A DNA stretch of 52,197 nucleotides. Source: Peptostreptococcus stomatis DSM 17678. GTDB lineage: Bacteria > Bacillota > Clostridia > Peptostreptococcales > Peptostreptococcaceae. The stretch's first letter is position 1; each line of letters opens with the position of its first letter. Below are positions 27,076 to 35,860 of this stretch, in pieces. The DNA is taken from assembly GCF_000147675.1 (NCBI RefSeq), contig NZ_ADGQ01000066.1:1-52197 (forward strand), given 5' to 3'. The translations under genes and the position numbers were made by a program. The notes under the pieces were generated by a model. It was not told the DNA's origin, did not search any database, and worked only from the letters and a program-made list of their open reading frames with translations.

Positions 27076-27187
27076 ATGTAACTGCTCCCTACTATTTTCT
27101 ATCTAAAAGACATTTCACACATAAATATTGCTTTATTAAAATATGTACAAAGGCTAGTCCTATACAAAATAATAAACAATACTTTAA

Positions 27188-27216
27188 ATTATATCACAGT
27201 CAATTTAATCTGACAA
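27188..27216 (-). promoter_or_regulatory. sigma-A-type promoter of SEC-C gene
   Basis: Minus-strand TTGTCA (27211-27216) and TATAAT (27188-27193), spacer 17 bp. The leader to the ATG is about 105 nt, AT-rich and without a clear fold. Confidence 0.8.
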
Positions 27217-27250
27217 TATAGTGTTAATTATATTAATTATGAGATGTCCT

Positions 27251-27685
27251 CTAATCAAAAAAATGTAGTTTTATTACATATTTTGACTGGCCCTGGCCAT
27301 CATAGTTAAGACTTTCTACAACTAACTTATTGTCCATAGACTTTAATCCCTGGACAAACTTTAAAAGGGAGTCCCCCTTCCCTGATATGCTTATTTCATA
27401 CTGCCTGTATCCATTACCTTCTATAGCTTCCATAGACTCAATAGAAAGTCCCTTTTTGGATATTTCATAAAGACCAAGGTCCCTAGCCATATCAGGTCCC
27501 TTACCAGACCTCCTAAATTGGCCTCCCATATCCTGATTATCCGAACTGTCACTTCTCTTTATACTTTCAATCTGGAGGGCCAAGTCCCTGTTTTTTTCCT
27601 TCATTGGGTCCACTAAAGTAGTGTTAATCAAGACCATAAGGCCAAAAAATGCCAGTATGTACAGTATGTTTTTATCAATCCTCAT
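27251..27685 (-). CDS. PilO-like pilus assembly protein
   Basis: Bitopic membrane protein of 144 residues: one membrane span near residues 8-22, a short coiled region, a Gly/Arg-rich linker (about 46-66), then a small alpha/beta domain (about 67-144) of the PilO/GspM ferredoxin-like type. Assignment rests on topology, size and position as last gene of the pilus operon. PilO normally forms the inner-membrane alignment complex with PilN and PilM. Confidence 0.6.
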   Translation of the reverse strand: MRIDKNILYILAFFGLMVLINTTLVDPMKEKNRDLALQIESIKRSDSSDNQDMGGQFRRSGKGPDMARDLGLYEISKKGLSIESMEAIEGNGYRQYEISISGKGDSLLKFVQGLKSMDNKLVVESLNYDGQGQSKYVIKLHFFD

Positions 27686-27719
27686 CCTTCCCTCCTATAG
27701 GCTTTCATGCCCTATACGG

Positions 27720-29120
27720 TCAATTCTTTATTTCCAATTTTACCAGGTACTTGTAGGCCTTCGTCTTGACCTTCTCCTTGACAAGCTCAAATTTTTCATC
27801 TGGCTTGGGGCTAGTTTCCTGACCAGCCTGGTCCTGGTCATCCTGACTTGGATCAGGCTTTTTCTCTATCTTACGCTCAACTTCTTTTTCTACATAGTAT
27901 TCCACCTTGCTAATTGATTGTATGCTTGCCTTGTCAAATAACTTGTCAGAACTTATAGCCCTTATCTTAGCCTGGTCATCAAGTTCAAACTCTACAAGTA
28001 ACCTGTCCCTATCATAGTCTATTTTCTTTACCATATTTCCCAACTTTTTGTGAATTTCATATACCTTGACAATATCAAGGCCATATATGTTTTTGTCAAT
28101 TTTCTTGGGTCTGTCAACTTGACGAGTGTCCCTAGATAGGGATTGGACCCTGGCCTCCTGCAAGTCCCTGTTGAGACTGCGGTTGTTCATAAATACCCGA
28201 CTGCCCATAAGTATAAATAGGACAGATATAAGGACCATAAATCTCATAAGATAGGTATTTAATTTTGACTTCCTCACATTTTCCATGTAGTAGTCTACTA
28301 GCCTATCTTTCTTAGACTTCTTTCCACCTATTAGGGACTGGTCCTTGCCTTCCAAGATTTTACCAAAAGTATTTGGCCTATAGTCATCTAGGGTTTCCAT
28401 ATTAGTAAGAGAACCTACAAGGTCTTTGAACCTATGACTCCCGTAATCACCAAAGACCAGGACCTTGCCCTGGCTATTGAGGTAAGATATAAAGTTTTCG
28501 TCCCTGTATGACTGGTCTACAACGATTGAACTCTTTATCCTTATCCCATCAAGTATGGTTAAAACCAGGTCGGTATCCCTAACCTCCATTAGGGCAAAGT
28601 ATTCAACCATATTTTCTATAAAATGACCTGCCAGCTGGTAGTTGGTATATATGGCCATGCACCTTATCTTGACATTTTTTTCTATGTATTTAGCTAGCTG
28701 GTAAAAATAATTTGGAAATAGGCAGATATCCAGAGAAACCATATCATTTTCATCCACCTGCCCCCTCTTATATACCAAACTATAGTTGTCCTTATCTAAA
28801 TTTAATAATTCCATTATCTCTATATCTACGACCAGGTCTATATCCTTCCTCTTGGAATTCTTCAAGACCTCTATATTTCTGACGACTACATGGTTATTCT
28901 GACACACCATATAAAACTTCTTAATTTTAGAGCCTAGCTTCTTCTCCAAGAAAGCAATATTCTCACAAATCTTGTAGGCAATTTCATTTTGTTTGTCAAA
29001 GATAGAGTCCATGTCTATATCCAGGGGGTAGTACTGGTCAAACAGGAAACTTGGTTCTCCAGACCTAGAGTAGACTGTCAGCCTATATCCCCTTGTCTCA
29101 AATCCTATAAATAAAACCAT
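27720..29120 (-). CDS. PilM-PilN-like fusion protein
   Basis: One 466-residue protein that appears to join two pilus alignment proteins. Residues 1-280 resemble a PilM actin-like fold (FIGFETRGYRLTVYS at the start, a later strand-loop LTILDGIRIKSSIVVDQ), but the usual nucleotide-loop glycine/serine motif is degenerate. A single membrane span (about 289-310) follows, then a coiled segment and a PilN-like domain (about 345-466) interrupted by an acidic, Pro/Gln-rich loop (420-441). In most systems PilM and PilN are separate. Identification is by topology and context. Confidence 0.6.
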   Translation of the reverse strand: MVLFIGFETRGYRLTVYSRSGEPSFLFDQYYPLDIDMDSIFDKQNEIAYKICENIAFLEKKLGSKIKKFYMVCQNNHVVVRNIEVLKNSKRKDIDLVVDIEIMELLNLDKDNYSLVYKRGQVDENDMVSLDICLFPNYFYQLAKYIEKNVKIRCMAIYTNYQLAGHFIENMVEYFALMEVRDTDLVLTILDGIRIKSSIVVDQSYRDENFISYLNSQGKVLVFGDYGSHRFKDLVGSLTNMETLDDYRPNTFGKILEGKDQSLIGGKKSKKDRLVDYYMENVRKSKLNTYLMRFMVLISVLFILMGSRVFMNNRSLNRDLQEARVQSLSRDTRQVDRPKKIDKNIYGLDIVKVYEIHKKLGNMVKKIDYDRDRLLVEFELDDQAKIRAISSDKLFDKASIQSISKVEYYVEKEVERKIEKKPDPSQDDQDQAGQETSPKPDEKFELVKEKVKTKAYKYLVKLEIKN

Positions 29121-29201
29121 CTTCTACCCCCTATAATATAAAATATAGTTAAAATATCCAAATTAGGTTAAAGTCCCTAACTCATCATCTTGCCATCAGG
29201 C

Positions 29202-29591
29202 TTAGTCTGGCTTTGGATAGAAGGTCTTGCCACCGGCAGTTACCTTTAACTCCTTGCTAACGGCATCCTCTTCTACAGCAAAGTCACCTGTCACACTCTG
29301 TGGCTTTGGCTTGCTAGATAGGTATTTGGCCTCTACCAGCTTGTCAATATTCTTTATGTCATCGCCTTCCTTACCTTCACTCTCTGCCATATATACTGCT
29401 GTTGCAATATTAGAAGCATTAGCATAGTCTGCATTTTCCTTGGCCTTCTTCTGGGCACCTGAGAATTTGATAGCTACAACACCGGCAAGTATGCCAATTA
29501 TCGCTACCACAATCACTAATTCCACCAAGGTAAAACCCCTTCTCTTTTTAGTTTTTCTAAGACTTGTATTTTCTACCCTTAACTTATCCAT
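29202..29591 (-). CDS. type IV prepilin
   Basis: Pilin precursor of about 129 residues. A basic 19-residue leader ends KKRRG, followed by the class III signal FTLVELVIVVAIIGILAG: Phe at +1, Glu at +5 and a hydrophobic assembly helix. The remaining 85 residues would form the exposed head; there is no cysteine pair. ATG at 29591 has GGAGG upstream; a longer frame reaching 29654 has a hydrophobic prefix that would spoil the leader, so I rejected it. No prepilin peptidase gene lies in this window. Confidence 0.93.
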   Translation of the reverse strand: MDKLRVENTSLRKTKKRRGFTLVELVIVVAIIGILAGVVAIKFSGAQKKAKENADYANASNIATAVYMAESEGKEGDDIKNIDKLVEAKYLSSKPKPQSVTGDFAVEEDAVSKELKVTAGGKTFYPKPD

Positions 29592-29613
29592 TAAAATTAC
29601 CTCCAAAATTATC

Positions 29614-29670
29614 CTATGGACCCAAATCCATATTATCAACCATAGAATAAGCACCCTACTGTTGGGCTTA
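29614..29670 (-). other. two short hairpins upstream of prepilin
   Basis: Between pilC and the prepilin ATG the transcript can form CTATGG/CCATAG (29614-29619 with 29640-29645) and an imperfect TAAGC-CCC/GGG-CTTA hairpin (29648-29670). Neither has a U-run. They may stabilise or allow processing of the pilin message. Confidence 0.35.
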
Positions 29671-29715
29671 GGTTACTCAACCTTCTACCATATCACATCT
29701 TCGTATATAAGATTT

Positions 29716-30771
29716 CTACTGGCCTAGGCTTGATATCATATCAAACATAGGTGACAGGATAGCATATAGGCAGCCCCCTATTATAAGGCCCATTAGAAGT
29801 ATTAGGGCTGGCTCAACAATTTTCACCAGATTTTCCAGCTCTAGGTCTAATTCCTTTTCATAGTAGCTAGAGGCCATCTCCAGGCTCTTATCAAAATTAC
29901 CAGATTCCTCTCCAGACATAAGCATGGATATGAAAACCTGGGGAAAGATACCCGATAGTTCAAGAGACCTGGTCACTGACTTACCCTTTTTAATATGGTC
30001 TCCTACCATCTTCATTTTTCTTTCTATGTATGAATTATCCAGCAGCCTAGTCGTGATATCTATAGACTCTCCTATGTGTATACCACTTCCTAACAAGATT
30101 GCCATAGCCCTGGAAAAATTATCTGAAACTACCATCCTGTTTATGGTCCCAACCTTGGGTATTTCAAACTTCTTCTTATCATACCAGGCCCTGATTTCCC
30201 TGCTATTTTTTACCATCTGGACCAAGGATACTAGCAATAAGATTGAGAATACCAATAGAATCAAGAGATTCGCCCTCAAAAACCTAGACAAGCCAAAGAG
30301 GCTCCTAGTGGCTACTGGTAGCTGGTCCATGTCTACAGCAAAGGCACTTTCAAAATTTGGTACAACAAATACCAGCATAAAAACCAGGCAAAGAAGGGTA
30401 ACAAAAACCAAAATCATGGGGTATATGGCAGCTGCTATTAATTTGTTTTTAAGCCTGTACTCCCTATCATAGTAGGCGGTCATTTTTTCAAAAACAAAGT
30501 CAATATTACCGCTGACCTCACCTGCCCTTATCATACTGATAAAAAATACGGAAAAGGCATTCGTCAAATAAAAGGCCTCTGTCATAGTCCTCCCCCTCTC
30601 TATATTCCTCTTTACCATAGCCATGACTCCTGACACCTTCTTGGAGGATGTATTAATTATGGTATCAAATATGGTCATAAGGTCACAACCTGACTTCTCC
30701 ATGCTGGCTATCTGCTGGCATATGAGCTTGAGCTCCTTATCCCTAATTTTTTTCTGCAATAGAATCTTCAT
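29716..30771 (-). CDS. pilC: PilC/GspF-type inner-membrane platform protein
   Basis: Platform protein of pilus and type II secretion machines, 351 residues. Two GspF repeats each contain the SGE-type motif (MIRAGEVSGNIDFVFEKM and MLMSGEESGNFDKSLEMA). Three membrane spans are visible (about 110-132, 160-182, 325-345). Length is slightly shorter than usual (about 400). The start lies within the 3' end of pilB (29-nt overlap), so translation is coupled. It would hold the pilin-extracting base under PilB power. Confidence 0.93.
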   Translation of the reverse strand: MKILLQKKIRDKELKLICQQIASMEKSGCDLMTIFDTIINTSSKKVSGVMAMVKRNIERGRTMTEAFYLTNAFSVFFISMIRAGEVSGNIDFVFEKMTAYYDREYRLKNKLIAAAIYPMILVFVTLLCLVFMLVFVVPNFESAFAVDMDQLPVATRSLFGLSRFLRANLLILLVFSILLLVSLVQMVKNSREIRAWYDKKKFEIPKVGTINRMVVSDNFSRAMAILLGSGIHIGESIDITTRLLDNSYIERKMKMVGDHIKKGKSVTRSLELSGIFPQVFISMLMSGEESGNFDKSLEMASSYYEKELDLELENLVKIVEPALILLMGLIIGGCLYAILSPMFDMISSLGQ

Positions 30772-31978
30772 ATGTCACCATTCCATTTTCTATAGCTAGT
30801 GCCCTTATCTTCTTGGCTTCCCAGCCAGACTTTACACCAGACCTTAGTTGGTCGTCCATCTGTAAAATCTCATATATAAGGGTCCTGGATTCGTCATTAG
30901 ACCCCCTTATTATCAGTTTTTTCTTGACCAGGCGTTGGGCTATAACACCCACCAGGGCTGAATTAATCATATACTTATCTATCCCCATATCTTCAAGCCT
31001 AACGATAGCTGAAATCGCATCATTAGTGTGGAGGGTAGTAATTACGAGGTGACCTGTTATGGCAGCCCTTAGGGCTATTTGGGCCGTCTCCACATCCCTA
31101 ATCTCCCCTACAACAATGCAGTCTGGGTCCTGCCTCAAAATTGACTTTAGCCCATTATCAAACCTTAGGCCTGCCTTGTAATTTACCTGTACCTGGTTGA
31201 TACCATCTATCTTGTACTCAACCGGGTCTTCTATAGTTGTTATATTAATACTCTTATCTTTTAATTGATTGAGCAAGGAATATACGGTCGATGACTTACC
31301 ACTACCGGTGGGGCCTGATACGATTATCATGCCACACTTTTGGTCTAGGATACTTCCGATTATGTCTTCAGCATGGCTAGAAAAGCCTAGTTCTTTCATA
31401 CTTCTTATGGAACTTGCCTTGTTCAAAATCCTCATAACCAGTTTCTCTCCATATATGGTCGGTATAGTACTCAACCTTATATCAACATCCTGACCCTTAT
31501 ATTCATAGCTAAAACGACCATCCTGGGGTAGCCTCTTTTCAGTTATGTCACAAGAAGCTCTTAGCTTGATAATGGTACTAATTTCGTGGTGGTTAGTCAG
31601 CGACAGCCTATCTACTAGTACCAGGTCTCCATTTGACCTATACCTTACCAAAATTTCCTTGCTAAAGGGTTCTATATGGATATCACTTATATCAGACCCA
31701 ATAGCCTGGCTGATTATATCATCTACTATTTCTTTGGCCATAGTTTCAGGATCCTTGTCTAGGTCCTTATATGACTGGTTTATCAACCTTCTTATATTGT
31801 CCCTGGTATCAAGCCTGACCCCTATTTCTCTACCAGATATGGCCCTGAGGCTATTAACCAGGCCAATATCGAATTCAGCCATCAAAATCTCTAGTTTGGT
31901 ATCGCTGGCACTGAGCGGAAATATACAATACTTATCCGCCATCTTTTTGGGAACTACTGTCGACAAAATATTCTCCAA
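30743..31978 (-). CDS. pilB: PilB/GspE-type pilus assembly ATPase
   Basis: Hexameric secretion ATPase that drives pilus extension; 411 residues. The core has Walker A GPTGSGKS (222-229), Asp box TTIEDPVEY (247-255), Walker B LRQDPDCIVVGEIRD (281-295) and His box ITGHLVITTLHTND (307-320). After IAQRL (346-350) one expects CxxC pairs binding zinc; here the sequence goes VKKKLII and has no cysteines. The N-terminal domain is also short (about 90 residues). The start is a TTG with AGGAGG nine bases upstream. It is the first gene of the pilus operon. Confidence 0.93.
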   Translation of the reverse strand: MENILSTVVPKKMADKYCIFPLSASDTKLEILMAEFDIGLVNSLRAISGREIGVRLDTRDNIRRLINQSYKDLDKDPETMAKEIVDDIISQAIGSDISDIHIEPFSKEILVRYRSNGDLVLVDRLSLTNHHEISTIIKLRASCDITEKRLPQDGRFSYEYKGQDVDIRLSTIPTIYGEKLVMRILNKASSIRSMKELGFSSHAEDIIGSILDQKCGMIIVSGPTGSGKSSTVYSLLNQLKDKSINITTIEDPVEYKIDGINQVQVNYKAGLRFDNGLKSILRQDPDCIVVGEIRDVETAQIALRAAITGHLVITTLHTNDAISAIVRLEDMGIDKYMINSALVGVIAQRLVKKKLIIRGSNDESRTLIYEILQMDDQLRSGVKSGWEAKKIRALAIENGMVTYEDSIAEKN

Positions 31979-32012
31979 AATCCTCTACCTCCTTACTCAC
32001 AGATATATAGAC

Positions 32013-32046
32013 AAAAAAATAAAAATAACCCCGAAAAGTTATTTTT
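32013..32046 (-). terminator. intrinsic terminator between antiporter gene and pilB
   Basis: AAAAATAAC and GTTATTTTT (9 bp, perfect) close an 8-nt loop, with a long T-run on the minus strand. The T-run ends only about 35 nt before the pilB start, which leaves little room for a promoter below it. Confidence 0.75.
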
Positions 32047-32087
32047 ATTTAAAATCATATCTAGTTTTATCTTATACCTAGCTAAAC

Positions 32088-32114
32088 TAGGGCAGGACCT
32101 ACTATCCTACCCTA
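32088..32114 (-). other. hairpin directly after the antiporter gene
   Basis: TAGGGCAGGA and TCCTACCCTA (10 bp with one mismatch) form a stem about ten bases after the antiporter stop codon. No T-run follows. It may protect the 3' end of the message or help termination together with the hairpin at 32013-32046. Confidence 0.45.
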
Positions 32115-32123
32115 ATATCTTTT

Positions 32124-33989
32124 TTAACTATTCTGTATAGTATTAAAGTCTGCACGTGATGTTGTAAACTCCAAGTGCTGACCAGTATCATCCGGACTAG
32201 GTGGTGTAAGAGATACTATATAATCTCCGCTAGAAATCCTTGGCTTATGTTCTGTAGTAAAGAATTCAATATCTCCAGTCTCAGTCATAGTGAATATATT
32301 GATCCTCCTATAGTCCATAACCCTATAGTATTCCTCTTCTGTCAAATCCTCCGTAATCTGTGTAGCAGTAAAGTCATAACCGTCTTCAACCAACCTGATA
32401 AGGCTCAGGTATGTGGCCCTGTAGTCACCCAGCCTAGGTACACCTATATTTTGAAGTTCTTTAAAGTCAGACCTTACCTTGTCACCCAGGACATTGATTA
32501 TACAAATACTGCTATGCTCAAACTTACCTACAAACTCATTGGATACCAGTATATTATATAGGGGTATTGGCGTATTTAAGAGCATCTTCTTGTAGATTAC
32601 CAGGTCTAGATTGTAGTTGGCAACCTCGTATAGGATTTCTCCCTGGTAGGTCTCTATATCTGTATTTATAACATTTTCCAGGTTTTTACCACTATAGTCA
32701 ACTATCAGGCTAGGTATATCCCAGGTATTCAAGAATTTTGCCATTGCTACTGTAAATGGATTAGAACCTACTATTACCACACCAGGCTTACCATCATGGG
32801 CCAGGCCAAGCTTTTTTGCCAGTGGCTGGATGGAAAACCCATGGGCAACCACAGTTACTATTACCAAGGCAAAAGTCAGGGCTAGTAGGAGTTCTGCATC
32901 CTGGTAGCCCTCTTCAACCAATAGATGGCTGAAGTAACCTGTAACAGTCAATGCTACTATACCCCTTGGTGCAATCCATCCTATAAGGGTCTTTTCCTTA
33001 AGGCTAAGGTCCGTTCCTATGGTCGACAACCATATGGATAGGGGCCTAACTATAAATAACATGGACAGGACAAATAGTATTATCTTCAACTGGAATATAT
33101 CTACCAGGACAGTCCTAGACAGGGATGCTGTCAGCATGATAAACACTGAAGATGTCAATATTACAGATATATTTTCATTGAAGTGCATTACCTGTTCAAT
33201 AGACGATATATGCATATTAGCCAGGATTACACCCATTACTGTAACTGCCAAAAGACCTGTCTCATGTGTAATAAATTCACTCAAACTAAAGGTTCCCAAG
33301 ACCAGACATAGTACTATGGCTGACTTTAAATATTCCGGGAAGTAATCTTTCTGTAGGGCCTTACCGGTTCCCACACCCACCAGGCCACCTATTATTGCTG
33401 CAATCACAACACCTATCCCAAACTGGACCAGTATACCTGCATTCACATTTGGAGATGTAAGAACCTTGGCTGCCTCAAAGGATAGGACTGCCAAAATTGC
33501 CCCCATTGGGTCTACCAGGATACCCTCCCATTTTAGGATTGTAGATACCTTAGCATCCAACTTGGCCTGCCTTAACAGGGCTATTATTACAGTTGGTCCT
33601 GTAACAATTAAAACCGCCCCTATGACCAGGGATGTGGTAATGGATAGACCAGCCAGGAAGTAGGCACTTAAACTTCCCAAAATCCAGGCTATCAAAGCTC
33701 CAAAGACTACTATCCTCTTGATAGTCATCCTGGTATCAGTAATCTCCTTGAAATCCAAGGATAAACTTCCCTCGAATAAAATTATGGCTACTGATATAGA
33801 TATTATTGACTTGTATAGGCCATCTCCCAAGACTTGTGATGGCACTATTATATTTAGAAATGGTCCAACAATTAAGCCGGCTAAACTCATTATTACTATG
33901 GCTGGTTTGGAAATCTTCCAGGCCAACCACTGTGAAAATATTCCTAAAAATATTATTAATGAAACTGCAAATGTGGCCGATATCTTCAT
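32124..33989 (-). CDS. CPA1-type cation/proton antiporter with C-terminal nucleotide-binding-like domain
   Basis: Membrane antiporter, about 621 residues, that likely exchanges Na+ or K+ for protons. Residues 1-395 hold about twelve membrane segments with the CPA1 region ILFEGSLSLD and the pore region KWEGILVDPMGAILAV. Residues 400-520 resemble a degenerate RCK/TrkA-N Rossmann domain (VVIVGSNPFTVAMAKFL), and the last 100 look like a small regulatory domain. ATG at 33989 has GGAGGGG upstream. It lies 17 nt after the nitroreductase gene. Confidence 0.9.
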   Translation of the reverse strand: MKISATFAVSLIIFLGIFSQWLAWKISKPAIVIMSLAGLIVGPFLNIIVPSQVLGDGLYKSIISISVAIILFEGSLSLDFKEITDTRMTIKRIVVFGALIAWILGSLSAYFLAGLSITTSLVIGAVLIVTGPTVIIALLRQAKLDAKVSTILKWEGILVDPMGAILAVLSFEAAKVLTSPNVNAGILVQFGIGVVIAAIIGGLVGVGTGKALQKDYFPEYLKSAIVLCLVLGTFSLSEFITHETGLLAVTVMGVILANMHISSIEQVMHFNENISVILTSSVFIMLTASLSRTVLVDIFQLKIILFVLSMLFIVRPLSIWLSTIGTDLSLKEKTLIGWIAPRGIVALTVTGYFSHLLVEEGYQDAELLLALTFALVIVTVVAHGFSIQPLAKKLGLAHDGKPGVVIVGSNPFTVAMAKFLNTWDIPSLIVDYSGKNLENVINTDIETYQGEILYEVANYNLDLVIYKKMLLNTPIPLYNILVSNEFVGKFEHSSICIINVLGDKVRSDFKELQNIGVPRLGDYRATYLSLIRLVEDGYDFTATQITEDLTEEEYYRVMDYRRINIFTMTETGDIEFFTTEHKPRISSGDYIVSLTPPSPDDTGQHLEFTTSRADFNTIQNS

Positions 33990-34006
33990 CAAACCCCTCC
34001 CTTCCT

Positions 34007-34567
34007 TTATTTTTTTGAGAAAATAAGGGCTTCCTTCCTCTTAGGTGGCTTTGGCTTTGATTCCATATAGCCTAAAATCAAGGGTGCTATAGACACATAA
34101 GATTCCGGTATATTATATTCCTTCTTAAAATCTTCTCTGTTAAATATTTCTTGACCAAAACCTATCCAACATGACCCTATACCCTTGCTAAAGCCAGCCA
34201 GGATCATATTCTGAGCCAGACAGCAACAATCCTCTATATACCATGGAGAAGTATTTTCTCCAAATACTATAAGCAGATTTTTTGCCCCATAAAACAGGTT
34301 GAAGTCTGGATCTTTAAACCAGTTTATATATTTTTGATAGGCTGGCAGGTCATCTATCCTAGACAGGATATCTTCCTTACCAATATCCGACCACCTCTTG
34401 ATTTCTTCAGGGTCCTGAATTATTACAAATCCCCAAGGTTGACGGTATTGGCCCGTTGGGGCACACATACCAAGGTCAATCAGTTCCATTATTTCATCAT
34501 AAGTTAATTCTTGGTCAGTGAAGCTTCTGACACTCCTCCTAGACCTTATGCACTCTAATATATCCAT
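34007..34567 (-). CDS. nitroreductase-family FMN oxidoreductase
   Basis: Small flavoprotein of 186 residues. The FMN-binding start is CIRSRRSVRSFTDQ, with PTGQYRQPWGFVII later and GIGSCWIGFG in the second half, all typical of nitroreductase-fold proteins using NAD(P)H. The physiological substrate is not readable. A clear GGGGAGG Shine-Dalgarno precedes it, and it is likely co-transcribed with the antiporter gene. Confidence 0.9.
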   Translation of the reverse strand: MDILECIRSRRSVRSFTDQELTYDEIMELIDLGMCAPTGQYRQPWGFVIIQDPEEIKRWSDIGKEDILSRIDDLPAYQKYINWFKDPDFNLFYGAKNLLIVFGENTSPWYIEDCCCLAQNMILAGFSKGIGSCWIGFGQEIFNREDFKKEYNIPESYVSIAPLILGYMESKPKPPKRKEALIFSKK

Positions 34568-34679
34568 TTTTTACCTCCCCTAGATTAAACTAATAAGTTA
34601 AAGACTGGTCCTCCTATAATTATTACTTATAAATTAAACTGGCCAATCTTTATATAAAAACCAAGTCTATTATAGACCC

Positions 34680-34931
34680 CTATTCTTCAGAAATTCTTGA
34701 CTCCATCATATATATCAAGGACTCTCCTGGCATCTGGCCCAAATCAGCCAAATCACTAAGGGTCATCTTGGCTAGGTCACCATTGGCAGCGAGAAACTGC
34801 AGCTGGTTGAACCTTGGATTTACCGATATTATATATTCCTTTAGGTAACTAAATTTTTCAAAAAGTTCAGTAACCGGTGTATCTAACCTGATACCTGACT
34901 TACTTTCAAAAACATTATCTTGTGATTTCAT
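34680..34931 (-). CDS. DUF1858 domain protein
   Basis: Small protein of 83 residues matching the DUF1858 pattern: a TPVTELFEKFSYLKEYI helix, a PRFNQL turn and a closing helix-helix with LSDLADLGQMPGESLI. The cysteine seen in hybrid-cluster-linked versions is absent. In other genomes the domain is often fused to redox or Fe-S repair proteins; here it stands alone. The Shine-Dalgarno GGAGG is good. Confidence 0.7.
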   Translation of the reverse strand: MKSQDNVFESKSGIRLDTPVTELFEKFSYLKEYIISVNPRFNQLQFLAANGDLAKMTLSDLADLGQMPGESLIYMMESRISEE

Positions 34932-35251
34932 CTTATAACCTCCAATTATTTTTTATGTATATATATACTCTTAACTGTGTATTTTTATACAATTATTATA
35001 CATGAATATAAGTATTTTTTATCCATAAATAGACAAGTTCATTCATTTTTTTGTTTTTTCATGTATCTCTACCTATTTTTATTCAATATAACTATACAAA
35101 AATGACAACATCCATAATTGCCGGTTTGCTATGGATGCTGCCACATAATTTAATAGATTTTATTAGTTCAAATTATCATCAACCTTATTCGACATAGAAC
35201 TTTTCATATTGTCAAGGCTTAAAATCATGCAATTAAAATTTATATTTTTAT
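34932..35251. other. 320-bp non-coding gap
   Basis: AT-rich region between the nucleotidase gene and the DUF1858 gene. It contains a TATAAT-like sequence near 34998 (minus) that could serve the DUF1858 gene, and a terminator-like hairpin (35098-35137). I see no open frame with a ribosome site and no repeat. Confidence 0.5.
35098..35137 (-). terminator. probable terminator of nucleotidase gene
   Basis: CATCCATA pairs with TATGGATG (8 bp, perfect) with a 13-nt loop; a T-run follows on the minus strand after a few bases (TTGTCATTTTT). The gap makes it weaker than the others. Confidence 0.5.
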
Positions 35252-35806
35252 CTATAAGAGTAGCTCCCTTACCTCTTCCCAACTTGATACCCTAGTAATA
35301 TTGTCACCCTCTATATTCCTATTGTACGTGGCATCCATAAGTATTACCTTATAGCCTGCCTTATCCAGGTTTATGGCATTAGATGGGTCATCTTCTATAA
35401 AGCAGTCACAGGCCAATTTTTCAGCCATGGCTACCTTGCCACCATTGCCACTAATAGAAAAAATATCAGTATAGTTTATTCCCTGCCTGTCTATCCAGGC
35501 ATTGGTAACATTAGCTATGGCACTACTCCTGGCAGTTACTATATATACCCTGTCACCCCTGTCATATAGGTCATTGACAACCTCCCTGGCACCTTCTACC
35601 AGCTTATTTTCCCAGTATATATCCGTATGGATATGGTCAAAATCCTTGTACATCTGGCTGTGTTCTGGTCCATAGGTATCATTCCAGTCTATAGATGTAT
35701 AGTCCTCTATGCCTAAATTTTTACCGGTTAGTTTATTTAAATATGGTATAAAAAAATATGGACTTGTCATTGTACCATCTATATCTATACATATATTTCT
35801 CTTCAT
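35252..35806 (-). CDS. HAD-type 5'-nucleotidase, NT5C-like
   Basis: Cytoplasmic HAD phosphatase of 184 residues. Catalytic motif I is DIDGTMTSP (8-16), motif II VTARSS (94-99) and motif IV FIEDDPSNA. The pattern resembles deoxyribonucleotide 5'-nucleotidases (NT5C and YqfW families), so removal of phosphate from nucleoside monophosphates is the best guess. It is preceded by the Shine-Dalgarno AAAGGGGG and by the metallophosphoesterase gene, which may be co-transcribed. Confidence 0.8.
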   Translation of the reverse strand: MKRNICIDIDGTMTSPYFFIPYLNKLTGKNLGIEDYTSIDWNDTYGPEHSQMYKDFDHIHTDIYWENKLVEGAREVVNDLYDRGDRVYIVTARSSAIANVTNAWIDRQGINYTDIFSISGNGGKVAMAEKLACDCFIEDDPSNAINLDKAGYKVILMDATYNRNIEGDNITRVSSWEEVRELLL

Positions 35807-35860
35807 ATCTTCCCCCTTTATAGGTTATCTTATAACGTATTATCTAGTATGGCCTTTTTA

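Noticed and set aside
29592-29654. Longer prepilin with an extra hydrophobic N-terminus
   Set aside because: ATG at 29591 has a proper Shine-Dalgarno and gives a basic 19-residue leader; the extension would break the class III signal.
29924-30472. Plus-strand frame of 182 codons
   Set aside because: It lies antisense to pilC, has no ribosome site and has no protein-like motif; pilC has clear family motifs.
31545-32081. Plus-strand frame of 178 codons
   Set aside because: Antisense to pilB and runs into the terminator region; composition is typical of a mirror frame.
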